Positions 8,820 to 17,014 are shown, counted from the stretch's first letter. The stretch is 64,000 nt of DNA from Akkermansiaceae bacterium UBA3385 (GCA_002358905.1 DEPT01000023.1:17705-81704); one strand, 5' to 3'. A program made the numbers and translations. Notes: generated from the letters alone by a model not told the origin.

Positions 8820-9925
8820 TACTTGTTGGTGTGTTGTTTGATTTTTTCAACGTGGGGCGGAGGTTCGTCGGAGATGATGGTAGCCGCCCAGGAAAGGTCA
8901 CGGGAGTTGACGAGTGCCAGCTTGATGAGCACCATGATGGGAACCGCCAGCAACATGCCGATGGGCCCCCAGACCCACCCCCAGAACAGCACGGCCAGGA
9001 CGACCACTGTTGTAGCGATGCCAAACTGTTTGCCCAGGAAAATGGGTTCGATACCATTACCAATGGCAAAGTTGATGCCTATATAGCAAAGAGTGATGAT
9101 GGCGGCATCTCCCCAGCCACCCATAAGAAGCGCCATGATGATGGGGGGAATTGCAGCTACAATGGAGCCAATGGTGGGAATGTAATTGAGCACATAGGCC
9201 AATACCCCCCACAGGAAAGCAAAGGGAACATCCCATGCTGCGCAAGCCCACCAGGCCAGTGCACCTGTTGTAGCGCTGGCAATGGTCTTGATAAGCAGGT
9301 AACGCTGTATGCCACGCAGGGCAATGGTGAAATCTTCTTTTCCCTTGGTGCTGTTGGGCAGACGGTGCAGGTTGCGCTTGAAGAGTTTTGCTTCGCCCAG
9401 CATGAAAGTCATGAGCACCAACACCAGCGTGCAGGTGGTTACAAAGGAAATGGCCTGGCCTGAGATGGCTTGTACCATGCTCACTAATTGTTGAGTGTCA
9501 AATACGTCCTGGGGTGAGCTTACCAGCGCTCTGGCTTGTTCTTCCATGCCAAAGTTGCCGAGCCAGTGCATCAGCTCATTGTATTTTTCCACCATGCGGG
9601 CAGTGAAGTCCCCTTGCAGGGTGCTTTTCATATCTGCTGCCAGGAACTTGATGATGCTGGCCACGCCGAAGAGAATGCCGCCATCTGCAATAACGGTGGC
9701 GGTGACGGCCAGCCAGTGGGGGAAACGCAGATATTTGCGCAGTAGTTTGGTGATGGAGTAACTGATAATGGCCAGGAAGCCGGCCATCATGATGGGCAGT
9801 AGCACGCTGCGCGCTGCCTGCAAGCCCATAATCACCACGACCGCTGCTGCTGCCGTGAGCAGAACGCGGGCTCCTTCGCCGAATCCCGGCGAAAGTTCAT
9901 TCCGATTTTCCTGAGGCTTTGACAT
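8819..9925 (-). CDS. AI-2E family (PerM/YdiK-like) transporter
   Basis: A 368-residue inner membrane protein with about eight hydrophobic segments and the usual family pattern: an N-terminal pair (LLTAAAAVVVIMGLQ, LLPIMMAGFLAIISYSI), a soluble middle region, and a C-terminal bundle with YVLNYIPTIGSIVAAIPP, the most conserved AI-2E/PF01594 signature, then IEPIFLGKQFGIATTVVVLAVLFWGWVWG in outline. Family members export autoinducer-2 or small metabolites, or act as Na+/H+ antiporters, so the substrate here is open. Coupling to lysA by a one-base overlap makes lysine or diaminopimelate export conceivable, but that is inference. A promoter lies 11 bases before the start. Confidence 0.88.
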   Translation of the reverse strand: MSKPQENRNELSPGFGEGARVLLTAAAAVVVIMGLQAARSVLLPIMMAGFLAIISYSITKLLRKYLRFPHWLAVTATVIADGGILFGVASIIKFLAADMKSTLQGDFTARMVEKYNELMHWLGNFGMEEQARALVSSPQDVFDTQQLVSMVQAISGQAISFVTTCTLVLVLMTFMLGEAKLFKRNLHRLPNSTKGKEDFTIALRGIQRYLLIKTIASATTGALAWWACAAWDVPFAFLWGVLAYVLNYIPTIGSIVAAIPPIIMALLMGGWGDAAIITLCYIGINFAIGNGIEPIFLGKQFGIATTVVVLAVLFWGWVWGPIGMLLAVPIMVLIKLALVNSRDLSWAATIISDEPPPHVEKIKQHTNK

Positions 9926-9936
9926 AATTCCGGGCT

Positions 9937-9965
9937 ATTCTACACACCGTACCAGTCCATTTCAA
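9937..9965 (-). promoter_or_regulatory. Promoter of the permease-lysA unit, near-leaderless
   Basis: Minus strand TTGAAA (9965-9960), 17-base spacer, TAGAAT (9942-9937), 11 bases before the ATG at 9925. Confidence 0.65.
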
Positions 9966-9995
9966 GCGGAATGGTGGTCATGGTGTAAAAAACGC

Positions 9996-11153
9996 TCATG
10001 ATTTGCCATTCTGCAGCCTGATGATGGCATCATACATGGCTTGCAGCCCTTGCTCCAGAATCTGGGGCGAGGTGGCAAAGTTCAGTCGCACACACTGGGG
10101 GGCGCCGAAGTTGGCGCCGTTGTCCAGGAAAACATCTGCCTGTTCCAGGAAGAACTTGTGCGGTGATTCGACACCCAGGGCAGAGCAGTCAATCCATGCC
10201 AGGTAAGTGGCCTCCTGGTGGCGTACGTTCAGCATGGGCAGTTTTTCGGCAACAAAATCGTAAACAATCTGTCGGTTCTGGCGCAGAGTTCGTAGCAGCT
10301 GCTTGTGCCATTCCCAGCCATCGCGGTACGCTGCCAGGGATGCCGCATAAGCAAAGACATTGAGGGTGGGCAGGGTGTGCCCTTGTATTTTCCGTATGTT
10401 TTCCAGAAGCGCAGCATTGGGGACCGCCATGTAGGTAAAGCATATACCTGCGATATTAAAGGTCTTGCTTGGTGCGCTCAGCATCACGACCCGCTGCAGC
10501 AGATGTTCCGGCAGACTGAGGGCTGTTGTGTGTTTAGCGTCTTCATCCAGAACAAGGTCGCAGTGAATTTCATCGGAACAGAGAATCAGATCATGCCGTT
10601 CGCAGAACTCGCCAAGCCGCAGGATATCCTCGCGGCTCCATACTCGGCCCAGCGGATTGTGCGGATTGCACAGCAGGAACATTCTGGTGTTGGGTGTAAC
10701 GGCAGCTTCCATGGCTTCCCAGTCAAACTCCCAACGCCCGTCTACATTGATATAGGGTACTTGAAGCAGACTGCATCGGGCGTCTTCATGGCAGTGCAGC
10801 ATAGGTGGGTACACAGGGGTGCACACCATCACTTCGTGTTCCGGCTTTGTGCAGGCCGTTCGGGCCACCAGGGTGAATGCAGGCACGCAGCCAGGCAGAG
10901 CATGCAGCCATTCGGGTTGCGGATTTTCCACGCCGTGCATATTCTTCAGATAGGCGCAGATGGCCTCGCGCAATTCATCCGTCATGAAGGCATATCCGTA
11001 GAACCGGTGGTTAAGGCGCTGCTGCAGAGCCTCAACCACGCAGGGCGGAGATTCTATATCCATATCCGCTATGCCGAAAGGAAGGGGGCCTTGTAAATCC
11101 CATTTAATATTGCCAGTTTCGCGGCGCGTATCGGTGGAGGCAAATCGTATCAT
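9996..11153 (-). CDS. MalY/PatB family PLP-dependent cystathionine beta-lyase/aminotransferase
   Basis: A 385-residue fold type I PLP enzyme. The opening (RETGNIKWDL, PFGIADMDIESPP) is the signature of the MalY/PatB group, which carries out C-S beta-elimination on cystathionine or cysteine, giving homocysteine, pyruvate and ammonia. Other motifs are LLCNPHNPLGRVW, the PLP-binding Asp/His in LCSDEIHCDLV, and the Schiff-base lysine in SAPSKTFNIAG. The C-terminal Arg for the substrate carboxylate is probably in CVRLNFATS. Length is normal. It stands alone with a promoter (TTGTTA, 17, TAGTCT) giving a leader of about 18 bases. A true aminotransferase role cannot be excluded from sequence. Confidence 0.88.
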   Translation of the reverse strand: MIRFASTDTRRETGNIKWDLQGPLPFGIADMDIESPPCVVEALQQRLNHRFYGYAFMTDELREAICAYLKNMHGVENPQPEWLHALPGCVPAFTLVARTACTKPEHEVMVCTPVYPPMLHCHEDARCSLLQVPYINVDGRWEFDWEAMEAAVTPNTRMFLLCNPHNPLGRVWSREDILRLGEFCERHDLILCSDEIHCDLVLDEDAKHTTALSLPEHLLQRVVMLSAPSKTFNIAGICFTYMAVPNAALLENIRKIQGHTLPTLNVFAYAASLAAYRDGWEWHKQLLRTLRQNRQIVYDFVAEKLPMLNVRHQEATYLAWIDCSALGVESPHKFFLEQADVFLDNGANFGAPQCVRLNFATSPQILEQGLQAMYDAIIRLQNGKS

Positions 11154-11178
11154 GACAGTAATGCTTCAGCTGGGGTAC

Positions 11179-11207
11179 AGACTATCAGGATTTCTTCTGT
11201 GTAACAA
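11179..11207 (-). promoter_or_regulatory. Candidate promoter of the MalY/PatB gene
   Basis: Minus strand TTGTTA (11207-11202), 17-base spacer, TAGTCT (11184-11179). Confidence 0.45.
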
Positions 11208-11238
11208 GCAAAAAAACCTTGCATTGCTGCAAGGTTTT
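11207..11238 (-). terminator. Terminator of tRNA-Val
   Basis: Eleven-base stem AAAACCTTGCA / TGCAAGGTTTT (11213-11223 with 11228-11238) with loop TTGC. On the minus strand it is followed by TTGC after a T run, and it begins 6 bases after the tRNA. Confidence 0.8.
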
Positions 11239-11243
11239 CGGAG

Positions 11244-11315
11244 TACGAAGTATAAGATTCGAACTTATGACCCCATCCGTGTGAAGGATGTGCTCTACCA
11301 CTGAGCTAACTTCGC
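11244..11315 (-). tRNA. tRNA-Val (anticodon CAC)
   Basis: The minus strand folds as a full cloverleaf: acceptor GCGAAGT / ACTTCGT, D arm GCTC..GAGC, anticodon stem CATCC / GGATG with loop TTCACAC (anticodon CAC, reading GUG), T arm ATAAG-TTCGAAT-CTTAT, discriminator A. The first acceptor pair is G-U. CCA is not encoded. A promoter lies upstream and a terminator follows. Confidence 0.93.
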
Positions 11316-11344
11316 ATGTTCTGCTCCCTACCGGGTGCGGCGAG

Positions 11345-11373
11345 ATGATACATGAAGGCCGCTCTGAATGCAA
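11345..11373 (-). promoter_or_regulatory. tRNA-Val promoter
   Basis: Minus strand TTGCAT (11373-11368), 17-base spacer, TATCAT (11350-11345), about 30 bases before the mature tRNA. Confidence 0.6.
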
Positions 11374-11454
11374 GCCTTTTTTTTCTCTTTTTTTGCCGTT
11401 TTTTTACCGCGTTGCTCTATATGGCTGATTTTGAGGTGTTTTCTATATGGAAAA

Positions 11455-12390
11455 TTATTCCCAGGTGGTCATTTCCTGAAATGCGGCAATGCGGCGGGCT
11501 AATTCGTGAAGCCCGAGAGAGAACAGAGATATGGTGCCGAACTTCTCGCAAACAGCGGCTGCCACCACGGTCGCAATAGCCACACCTCGCTTCATGTCTT
11601 CCCATGCGGGCTCTCCTCCATTCAGGCATTTGGTGAGGTAACCGGCGAGCGCGCCCATGTAGGCATCTCCCGCGCCGGTGGGGTCCTGCGCGTGTTTGAG
11701 CGGCCAGGCCGGGCAGCGGAAAATGCGGGTTTCGCCCTCCGGTGTGCGGTGGAAAAGGGTTGAGCCGTGGCTGCCGTGCTTCACAATGGCGTAGCGCGGC
11801 CCTGCCGCCAGCAGCTTCTCTCCGGCTTCGATGGCATCATCCGTCTGCGCCCAGAATTGCGCTTCTTCGTCGTTCATGAGCATCAGGTCTACATTCCTGA
11901 GCAGTTCGGTGGCGTATTCCGGCTCACGCTCCAGCCAGCTCTTCATGGAATCCGCCATGCGGAAACAGGCGTGCGGGCATTGCTGCAGCATGCGGTTCTG
12001 CAGGCGCGGGGTTACATTGGTGGCCACGGCAATGCTGCATTCCTGCAGCTCCTGCGGCAGCTGCATCACCCAGTGTTCCTGCACCCCCTCGGTGCGGCTC
12101 ACGGTGGTTCGGTTGTTCATGTCCTCCTCGTACTTGCCCGTCCACGCGAAGGTCTGGCCTTTTTCGTGAGCCACGTGCTTCATGCTCACGCCGCGCAGTT
12201 CAAGCGCCTGTTCCCAGGCAGGGGGGAAGTCATCGCCCACCACACCGACCATGTCCACCTTGTCCGTGACCAGCCGTGCCGCCAGTGCTGCATAAGGCCC
12301 CGAACCACCCATCACCGAATTCACCTGTCCACCAGGCGTAATGAGGGTATCAATGGCAATCGTGCCGTAAATAAGTGCGCGTCCGTTCAT
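11455..12390 (-). CDS. PfkB family carbohydrate/nucleoside kinase
   Basis: A 311-residue kinase of the ribokinase/PfkB superfamily. The N-terminal substrate loop is seen in VMGGSGPYAALAARL and VGVVGDDFPP. The C-terminal PfkB signature is DPTGAGDAYMGALAGYL, with the catalytic-base aspartate in GAGD and the anion hole formed by its glycines. The LMLMNDEEAQFW segment is the usual NxxE Mg/phosphate region. The substrate is not clear; adenosine kinase-like or sugar kinase members share this pattern. It is a single gene, and I see only a poor promoter (TTATTT, 17, TATAAG near 12409-12437). It lies next to the transposase-bearing spacer. Confidence 0.85.
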   Translation of the reverse strand: MNGRALIYGTIAIDTLITPGGQVNSVMGGSGPYAALAARLVTDKVDMVGVVGDDFPPAWEQALELRGVSMKHVAHEKGQTFAWTGKYEEDMNNRTTVSRTEGVQEHWVMQLPQELQECSIAVATNVTPRLQNRMLQQCPHACFRMADSMKSWLEREPEYATELLRNVDLMLMNDEEAQFWAQTDDAIEAGEKLLAAGPRYAIVKHGSHGSTLFHRTPEGETRIFRCPAWPLKHAQDPTGAGDAYMGALAGYLTKCLNGGEPAWEDMKRGVAIATVVAAAVCEKFGTISLFSLGLHELARRIAAFQEMTTWE

Positions 12391-12707
12391 GAAGGTGTGA
12401 GGGATATTGCTTATATGAGGTATAGTAAGAAAAAATAAGGCACGCCTTGTTGCGCTTGTACCTTTCCCGGAAGAAAAAGCAGAGACATCAGCGTGCTATG
12501 ACGAGCTGCTTATAGCATGGATATGCTTTCTCGTCAAGTTTTGGGTGCGGTGGAACAGGGTAAGTTACGCGTGCTCGAAAGATGAAATTGTGAGAAGTAG
12601 TCTTTTGCAGGAATGCAGATTAGTAATCCGGCATGACAGGTCTGTGTGAGCCATATGCTGTGCCTGTGCATTTTTTCTGAACTGTTATTTTCAGTAAGTA
12701 GCTTTTG
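12391..12707. other. Gene-free spacer upstream of the PfkB kinase
   Basis: No coding frame that I support. It holds a possible kinase promoter close to 12391-12437, a small inverted repeat TGCTAT / ATAGCA (12494-12499 with 12512-12517), and one arm (12606-12621) of a 16-base inverted repeat whose partner is at 13610-13625 on the far side of the transposase. Confidence 0.5.
12606..12621 (+). repeat. Left arm of outer 16-base inverted repeat
   Basis: TGCAGGAATGCAGATT here is the exact reverse complement of AATCTGCATTCCTGCA at 13610-13625, enclosing the transposase and its long inverted repeats. Confidence 0.7.
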
Positions 12708-12822
12708 AAAGCCCGTTCCACGGGCGACATATCAATAGCGAGTGGTGGAGCGGCACTAGCCGCGTAACCACTCGTCTAGTAAAAAATAGACGTAGAACCC
12801 GTGGAAACGGGTGACAGAAAGC
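12708..12822 (+). repeat. Left 115-base inverted repeat with three hairpins
   Basis: Three hairpins lie in a row: GCCCGT-TCC-ACGGGC (12711-12725); a long one starting GAGTGGT, GCGGC and closing GCCGC, ACCACTC (12740-12773); and ACCCGT-GGAA-ACGGGT (12797-12812). Confidence 0.85.
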
Positions 12823-12975
12823 GAGACCGGGGAAACTATCTGTTGCATGGAAGGAGACCTAATTATAAATCATTGCGATACGTGTGCTCAATACATGCCC
12901 TTTTCTTTTTTACTGTTGTTTTATCTTGCCATCAGGTGGGCAGATTGGTACTATAATGAGCGGTCTGCTTAAATT

Positions 12976-13425
12976 ATGGGGCGTTCATACACAAACATCA
13001 TCATTCATCTGATCTTTCACATTAAGAGCTCCACATGTCCTATGAAAGAAGATGATTTGCCGCAGATATTCCGTTACATAGGCGGCATTATTCGTTCTGC
13101 ATCTGGTTTTTCCTATACGATAGGAGGACGACCTGACCACATACACATCCTGACGACTCTCCCAATCTCCATGACGGTGCCCGATTTTGTCCGCACAATC
13201 AAGGCCAGCTCCAGCAAATGGATAAAGCAGCTTGCTCCTGAATACAAGGATTTCTCCTGGCAGGAAGGTTACGGAGCTTTTTCTGTAAGTGAATCAGTCA
13301 AACACAATGTAGTTGATTACATTAGTAACCAAAAGCATCATCATCAACACCGTTCTGCATATTGTGAGTTTATCCATTTTCTTGAAAAGAACGGGATTTG
13401 CACGGATTTCGTTCCCCATCAATAG
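12976..13425 (+). CDS. Y1 (IS200/RAYT-like) HUH transposase
   Basis: A 149-residue single-strand DNA transposase of the IS200/IS605 family. The HUH motif is His55-Ile-His57 in RPDHIHIL, which holds the catalytic metal. The nucleophilic tyrosine is Tyr115 in VVDYISNQKHHH, on the C-terminal helix, followed by the usual NQ and a histidine cluster. GYGAFSVS and SSSKW are other family-typical segments. Length matches IS200 TnpA (about 150 residues). A perfect -10 (TATAAT, 12952-12957) lies upstream but without a convincing -35 box. No accessory TnpB or IscB gene is present. The frame is intact, so the element may be active. Confidence 0.9.
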   Translation: MGRSYTNIIIHLIFHIKSSTCPMKEDDLPQIFRYIGGIIRSASGFSYTIGGRPDHIHILTTLPISMTVPDFVRTIKASSSKWIKQLAPEYKDFSWQEGYGAFSVSESVKHNVVDYISNQKHHHQHRSAYCEFIHFLEKNGICTDFVPHQ

Positions 13426-13460
13426 TCTTAAGTAAAATACAGGACAATATATATAGCCTG

Positions 13461-13574
13461 GCTCTCTGTCACCCGTTCCACGGGTTCCGTTGTCTTTTTC
13501 TATCTGACGAGTGGTTACGCGGCTGATGCCGCTCCACCACTCGCTATTGATATGACGCCCGTTCCACGGGCTTT
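13461..13574 (-). repeat. Right 114-base inverted repeat with three hairpins
   Basis: Reverse complement of 12708-12822 with scattered mismatches that largely preserve the stems. The order of hairpins is mirrored: ACCCGT..ACGGGT first, the long GAGTGGT..ACCACTC hairpin in the middle, GCCCGT..ACGGGC last. Confidence 0.85.
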
Positions 13575-13609
13575 AAGAACCGCTTGCGGAGCCTGCCTGC
13601 AGCTCGTCA

Positions 13610-13625
13610 AATCTGCATTCCTGCA
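13610..13625 (-). repeat. Right arm of outer 16-base inverted repeat
   Basis: Exact reverse complement of 12606-12621. It contains the hairpin CTGCA-TTCC-TGCAG and lies just downstream of the ligA stop codon. Confidence 0.7.
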
Positions 13626-13643
13626 GCTTGTGAGCGCGTCCGT

Positions 13644-15947
13644 TCACAGTTGACCTCCTTCCAGCAGGGTGATAAGTTCTTCCTCTCCGATGACGGGAAT
13701 GCCGAGCTTGGCGGCTTTGTCCCGCTTGGAGCCTCCGCCTTCGCCAGCCACCAGATACGTGGTGTTCTTGGTGACGGAACCTGTGGCCTTGCCGCCGGCT
13801 GCGGCGATCAGCTTTTCGAATTCCGGGCGTGGGCGACTCAGCGCACCGGTGAGGACAAATGTCTTGCCGCTCAGCGGGCCTTCTGTCTGGTTGTTCAGAT
13901 TTTCAGCGAATCCCGCGGAGACCGGGTTGATGCCCAGTTCTCCCAGCGTTTGCAGCACAGTCTGACCTGCGGCCGAATTGAAGTAGGCCAGAAGTTTGCG
14001 GGTGGAGACAGAACCCAGCGGGTTGGTGAATTTGAGCTTGTTGGCACCATCCGCCTCCAGCTGCACATAGCCGCGGGCGATGAAGTCTGCCGCGGTGGCG
14101 TTCAGGGCGGATTTCAGCTCCTCCTGCTGAGCCTGCAGCTGCTCCTTGTCGGCTCCCTTGTTGGCGCGGGATTTGGGGTTGAGTGTGTTGTATCGTTCGG
14201 TGCCTTCTTCCATCTGCACGAGCAGGTTCAGGAATGCTCCGGAAGCCAGCTCTGTCAGGTTGCGGTGGTATTTTGCCGTAGTGCGTGCTGTCACGGTGCC
14301 AATGGTGGGGATACCGAAGGCGGTGAGCCAGCGTTCGAGGGGAAGATGGCGGGCGGCATCGAGAGCGGCGAGCGCCTTGGCTGCATTCTTCTCACCGAAG
14401 CGGCGGGGCTCCTCGTCGGTACCGAGGTTGAGGGCACCGAGCTGCTCCACAGTAAGGGAGAATAAATCCAGCGGGGTGGAAATCATGCCCCGGTTCACCA
14501 GGGCTTCGGCCACGGTGCCGCCGAGGTTTTCGATGTCCAGCGCTTCGCGGCGGCAGAAGTAGGTGGTGCGCATGGCGGCCTGTGCGGGGCAGGTGAAATT
14601 GGTGCAACGCCAGGCTACCTGGCCTTCTTCCTGTGCAATGGGGGCACCGCAGCTGGGGCACACGCCGCCAACGGCATTGTACAGGTTGTACGGCACGGCA
14701 TCTGCGGGGCGCTTGCTCATGACCACATGCACCACGGCGGGGATGATTTCGCCGCTTTTTTCCATGAGCACCGTATCGCCGATGCGGATATCCTTGCGCT
14801 CGATTTCATCCTGGTTGTGCAGGGTGGCGCGGGAGACGGTGGTGCCAGAGAGCTGCACGGGTTCCAGCTCGGCCACAGGGGTGAGCACACCTGTGCGCCC
14901 TACCTGGATGCTGATGCCGCGCAGCACGGTTTCCTTCTGCTCCGGCAGATATTTGAAGGCTGCAGCCCAGCGGGGGGCTCGGGCTGTGCTGCCCAGGGAT
15001 TCGCGCAGGGCAATGTTGTCCAGCTTGATGACGGCGCCGTCTGTACCATAGCCCAGGTTGCGGCGCAGTTCGTTTACCTGCTGCACGGCGGCGCGGGTTG
15101 CCTCCAGTGAATCGGCATAAATGACCGGCTGGTTGCGGGGAATGCCCATGCGGTCGAGCAGGTCGGTGAAATCCTTGGTTGTGTGCAGGACCGGGCCTTC
15201 GTATACACCCAGACCATGGGCCAGAAAACGCAGCGGACGGCGGGCTACCTCGACAGAATCCAGCAGCTTGATGGTGCCTGCGGTGGCGTTGCGTGGATTG
15301 GCAAAGGCGGGCAGACCATCGGCATCTCGCTCGGCATTCAGCTGGTCGAAGTCTGCAGAGGGCATGTAGATTTCGCCACGCACCTCCAGTAACTCCGGTG
15401 CATCTGCCGGCAGGGTGAAGGGTATGCTCTTAATCGTGCGGACATTCGCGGTGATGTCATCGCCCGTGCGGCCATCGCCGCGGGTGGCGGCGTAATCGAG
15501 TTTCCCACGGCGGTAGAGCAGGGTGACGGCGCAGCCATCAATCTTGGGCTCGATGGTGACGCTGGGTGCCTGTTGCCCCAGGCTGCTGCACAGTCTCTGG
15601 TAGAACTCCACCAGCTCGGCATCGGTCTCGCCCTCACCGGGCTTGTGCTCGAAAATATCATCTATACTCTGCATGGGCGCAGGGTGGGTTACCTTGCGGA
15701 AGCCTTCGCTCAGGTCGTTGCCCACGCGCTGGGTGGGGGAATCGGGGGTGATGAATTCCGGATGCTCGCGCTCCAGCTCCTCAATCTCGCGGTAAAGCTT
15801 ATCGTACTCTGCATCGCTGATTTCGGGCTGAGCCTGGGCGTAGTACAGCTCATTGTTGTGGCGCACAATGTCGCAGAGCTCCGCGTAGCGTTCCTGCGGG
15901 GGCTGCTGTGCCTGTTGCTGAGTGGCGGCGAATTCGAAGAGGTCCAT
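13644..15947 (-). CDS. ligA: NAD-dependent DNA ligase
   Basis: A 767-residue ligase sealing nicks in replication and repair, somewhat longer than the usual ~670. Order of parts: the Ia domain (NNELYYAQAQPEISDAEYD binds NMN of NAD), the adenylation domain with nucleophile Lys135 in EPKIDG, an OB fold, a four-cysteine zinc finger (CPSCGAP, then CTNFTCPAQ), HhH repeats, and a C-terminal BRCT domain (LSGKTFVLTGALSRPRPEFE). Extra length lies in the HhH region, which has a Gln/Lys-rich insertion (ADKEQLQAQQEELKSAL), and in an N-terminal Gln-rich stretch. A promoter (TTGACC, 18, TATGAT) ends 14 bases before the ATG. The 3' end faces the transposase element. Confidence 0.95.
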   Translation of the reverse strand: MDLFEFAATQQQAQQPPQERYAELCDIVRHNNELYYAQAQPEISDAEYDKLYREIEELEREHPEFITPDSPTQRVGNDLSEGFRKVTHPAPMQSIDDIFEHKPGEGETDAELVEFYQRLCSSLGQQAPSVTIEPKIDGCAVTLLYRRGKLDYAATRGDGRTGDDITANVRTIKSIPFTLPADAPELLEVRGEIYMPSADFDQLNAERDADGLPAFANPRNATAGTIKLLDSVEVARRPLRFLAHGLGVYEGPVLHTTKDFTDLLDRMGIPRNQPVIYADSLEATRAAVQQVNELRRNLGYGTDGAVIKLDNIALRESLGSTARAPRWAAAFKYLPEQKETVLRGISIQVGRTGVLTPVAELEPVQLSGTTVSRATLHNQDEIERKDIRIGDTVLMEKSGEIIPAVVHVVMSKRPADAVPYNLYNAVGGVCPSCGAPIAQEEGQVAWRCTNFTCPAQAAMRTTYFCRREALDIENLGGTVAEALVNRGMISTPLDLFSLTVEQLGALNLGTDEEPRRFGEKNAAKALAALDAARHLPLERWLTAFGIPTIGTVTARTTAKYHRNLTELASGAFLNLLVQMEEGTERYNTLNPKSRANKGADKEQLQAQQEELKSALNATAADFIARGYVQLEADGANKLKFTNPLGSVSTRKLLAYFNSAAGQTVLQTLGELGINPVSAGFAENLNNQTEGPLSGKTFVLTGALSRPRPEFEKLIAAAGGKATGSVTKNTTYLVAGEGGGSKRDKAAKLGIPVIGEEELITLLEGGQL

Positions 15948-15961
15948 GGCTATTGCGTTGC

Positions 15962-15991
15962 ATCATACCACACACGCGCTCGCGCGGTCAA
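15962..15991 (-). promoter_or_regulatory. ligA promoter, short leader
   Basis: Minus strand TTGACC (15991-15986), 18-base spacer, TATGAT (15967-15962), 14 bases before the ATG, so the leader is about 8 bases. Confidence 0.6.
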
Positions 15992-16043
15992 TGCCGGGCT
16001 TCGTCTGTAAAACGGAGAGGAACGTTACGGGAGAATTGTTGCT

Positions 16044-16658
16044 TCACCGGATAAAGTGGGTCCAGGCCCGGGGCTCGTCCAGCTGGGGGTGGGCCGGCCC
16101 GGCGGCAATGCACTGCATGACCCATGCGAGATTCTGCCCCAGGTGGCGCAGGGTCTGGGCACCCTCGGCATCCTGCTGGACTTCACCCGGGCGCATGCCG
16201 TAAATCATGTTCCAGTAGAAAGAGCTGACAAGCGGCTGGTTGTTATAGGTGATGTACTTGTTCAGCCTGTCAAGTGTGGTGCTGGCGCCGCCTCGGCGGG
16301 CCACTGCCACTGTGGCGCCCGGTTTGTAGGCCAGCTTGCTGCCAGCAGAATAGTACAGGCGGTCAAGCAACGCGCAGAGTGAACCATTCGGCCCTGCAAA
16401 GTAGGTGGGGCTCCCCAGTACCAGCCCGTCTATCTCGTCCAGCTGGTCATATATATAGTTATAGAGTTTGTCATTCATGCCGCAGCGCCCGGTCTTGAGA
16501 CACTGGCGGCAGCCAATGCAGCCTTGCACAGCCTGGGCACCTATCTGCACGATTTCGGTTTCGATACCTGCCGCGTTCAGACCTTCCGCCACCATACAGA
16601 GTGCCTGGTAGGTGTTTCCTTTTGCGTTCGGGCTGCCATTAAGAAGAAGCGCTTTCAT
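16044..16658 (-). CDS. Flavodoxin-like NAD(P)H-dependent oxidoreductase with cysteine cluster
   Basis: A 204-residue member of the NADPH-dependent FMN reductase/flavodoxin-like family. The FMN phosphate loop is GSPNAKGNTY near residues 9-18; GSPTYFAGPNG is the second flavin-contact loop. Between them lies CIGCRQCLKTGRCGM, a cysteine-rich segment found in iron-sulfur flavoproteins of the Isf type, which may bind a [4Fe-4S] cluster or act as a redox switch. Likely role: electron transfer or quinone/disulfide reduction in the cytoplasm; the substrate is not known. A promoter with leaderless spacing (TTGAAT, 18, TAGACT, then 7 bases) fixes the start. It is a single-gene unit. Confidence 0.85.
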   Translation of the reverse strand: MKALLLNGSPNAKGNTYQALCMVAEGLNAAGIETEIVQIGAQAVQGCIGCRQCLKTGRCGMNDKLYNYIYDQLDEIDGLVLGSPTYFAGPNGSLCALLDRLYYSAGSKLAYKPGATVAVARRGGASTTLDRLNKYITYNNQPLVSSFYWNMIYGMRPGEVQQDAEGAQTLRHLGQNLAWVMQCIAAGPAHPQLDEPRAWTHFIR

Positions 16659-16665
16659 ACTGCGT

Positions 16666-16695
16666 AGTCTATCACGTTTTCTTATCCGGATTCAA
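16666..16695 (-). promoter_or_regulatory. Promoter of the flavodoxin-like gene, leaderless geometry
   Basis: Minus strand TTGAAT (16695-16690), 18-base spacer, TAGACT (16671-16666), 7 bases before the ATG at 16658. Confidence 0.6.
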
Positions 16696-16804
16696 GTTCA
16701 TTGTGTGTTGGAAACTTCTGATATATCACATCAGCCCGACAAATGGCAATTTAGCGAGCAGTTGTTTTTGTTGGGGCGGAGGGCCCTCAGTCCCTCACCG
16801 TTTA

Positions 16805-16859
16805 TGTTTTCGGGACGAAAGACCCGTGCTACGACAGATTTGCGACCCCGACAAATCCC
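16805..16859 (+). repeat. Imperfect repeat, left copy flanking the adhesin
   Basis: Contains CGGGACGAAAGACCC followed by two CGACA(G/A)AT motifs. It aligns at roughly 70 percent, by hand, with the reverse complement of 19346-19398. Confidence 0.55.
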
Positions 16860-17014
16860 AACTTGGCGCGCGAGTGGTCGCTTTTGCCCTGTTTTTTTCG
16901 AAAAGTGGGGGCGAAAGTTCTTTTTTTCTTAATTTTTGGTGCTGGTTTAAATGATATACATGCTCAAAAACTAATTTTTCTTAATAAAAATGCGAGTCAT
17001 CATGAGCTTTCGGC

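Larger units (their letters stand above)
12708..13574. mobile_element. IS200-like (Y1 transposase) element bounded by long inverted repeats
   Basis: The element is defined by a 115-base left repeat (12708-12822) and its near-perfect reverse complement (13461-13574), enclosing one Y1 transposase gene (12976-13425). The transposase lies 153 bases from the left repeat and 35 from the right. I see no target-site duplication at the edges. Canonical IS200/IS605 elements lack terminal inverted repeats and use same-strand subterminal hairpins, so the arrangement resembles a RAYT gene with flanking REP sequences more than a classical IS. Confidence 0.65.

Noticed and set aside
8738..9463. A 241-codon plus-strand frame opposite the AI-2E-type permease
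   Set aside because: Shadow of a conserved membrane protein gene; its His/Gln/Gly-rich product has no family features.
16703..16954. An 83-codon frame in the spacer before the adhesin
   Set aside because: Cys/Trp/Phe-rich odd composition, no start context, and it overlaps the inverted-repeat region.
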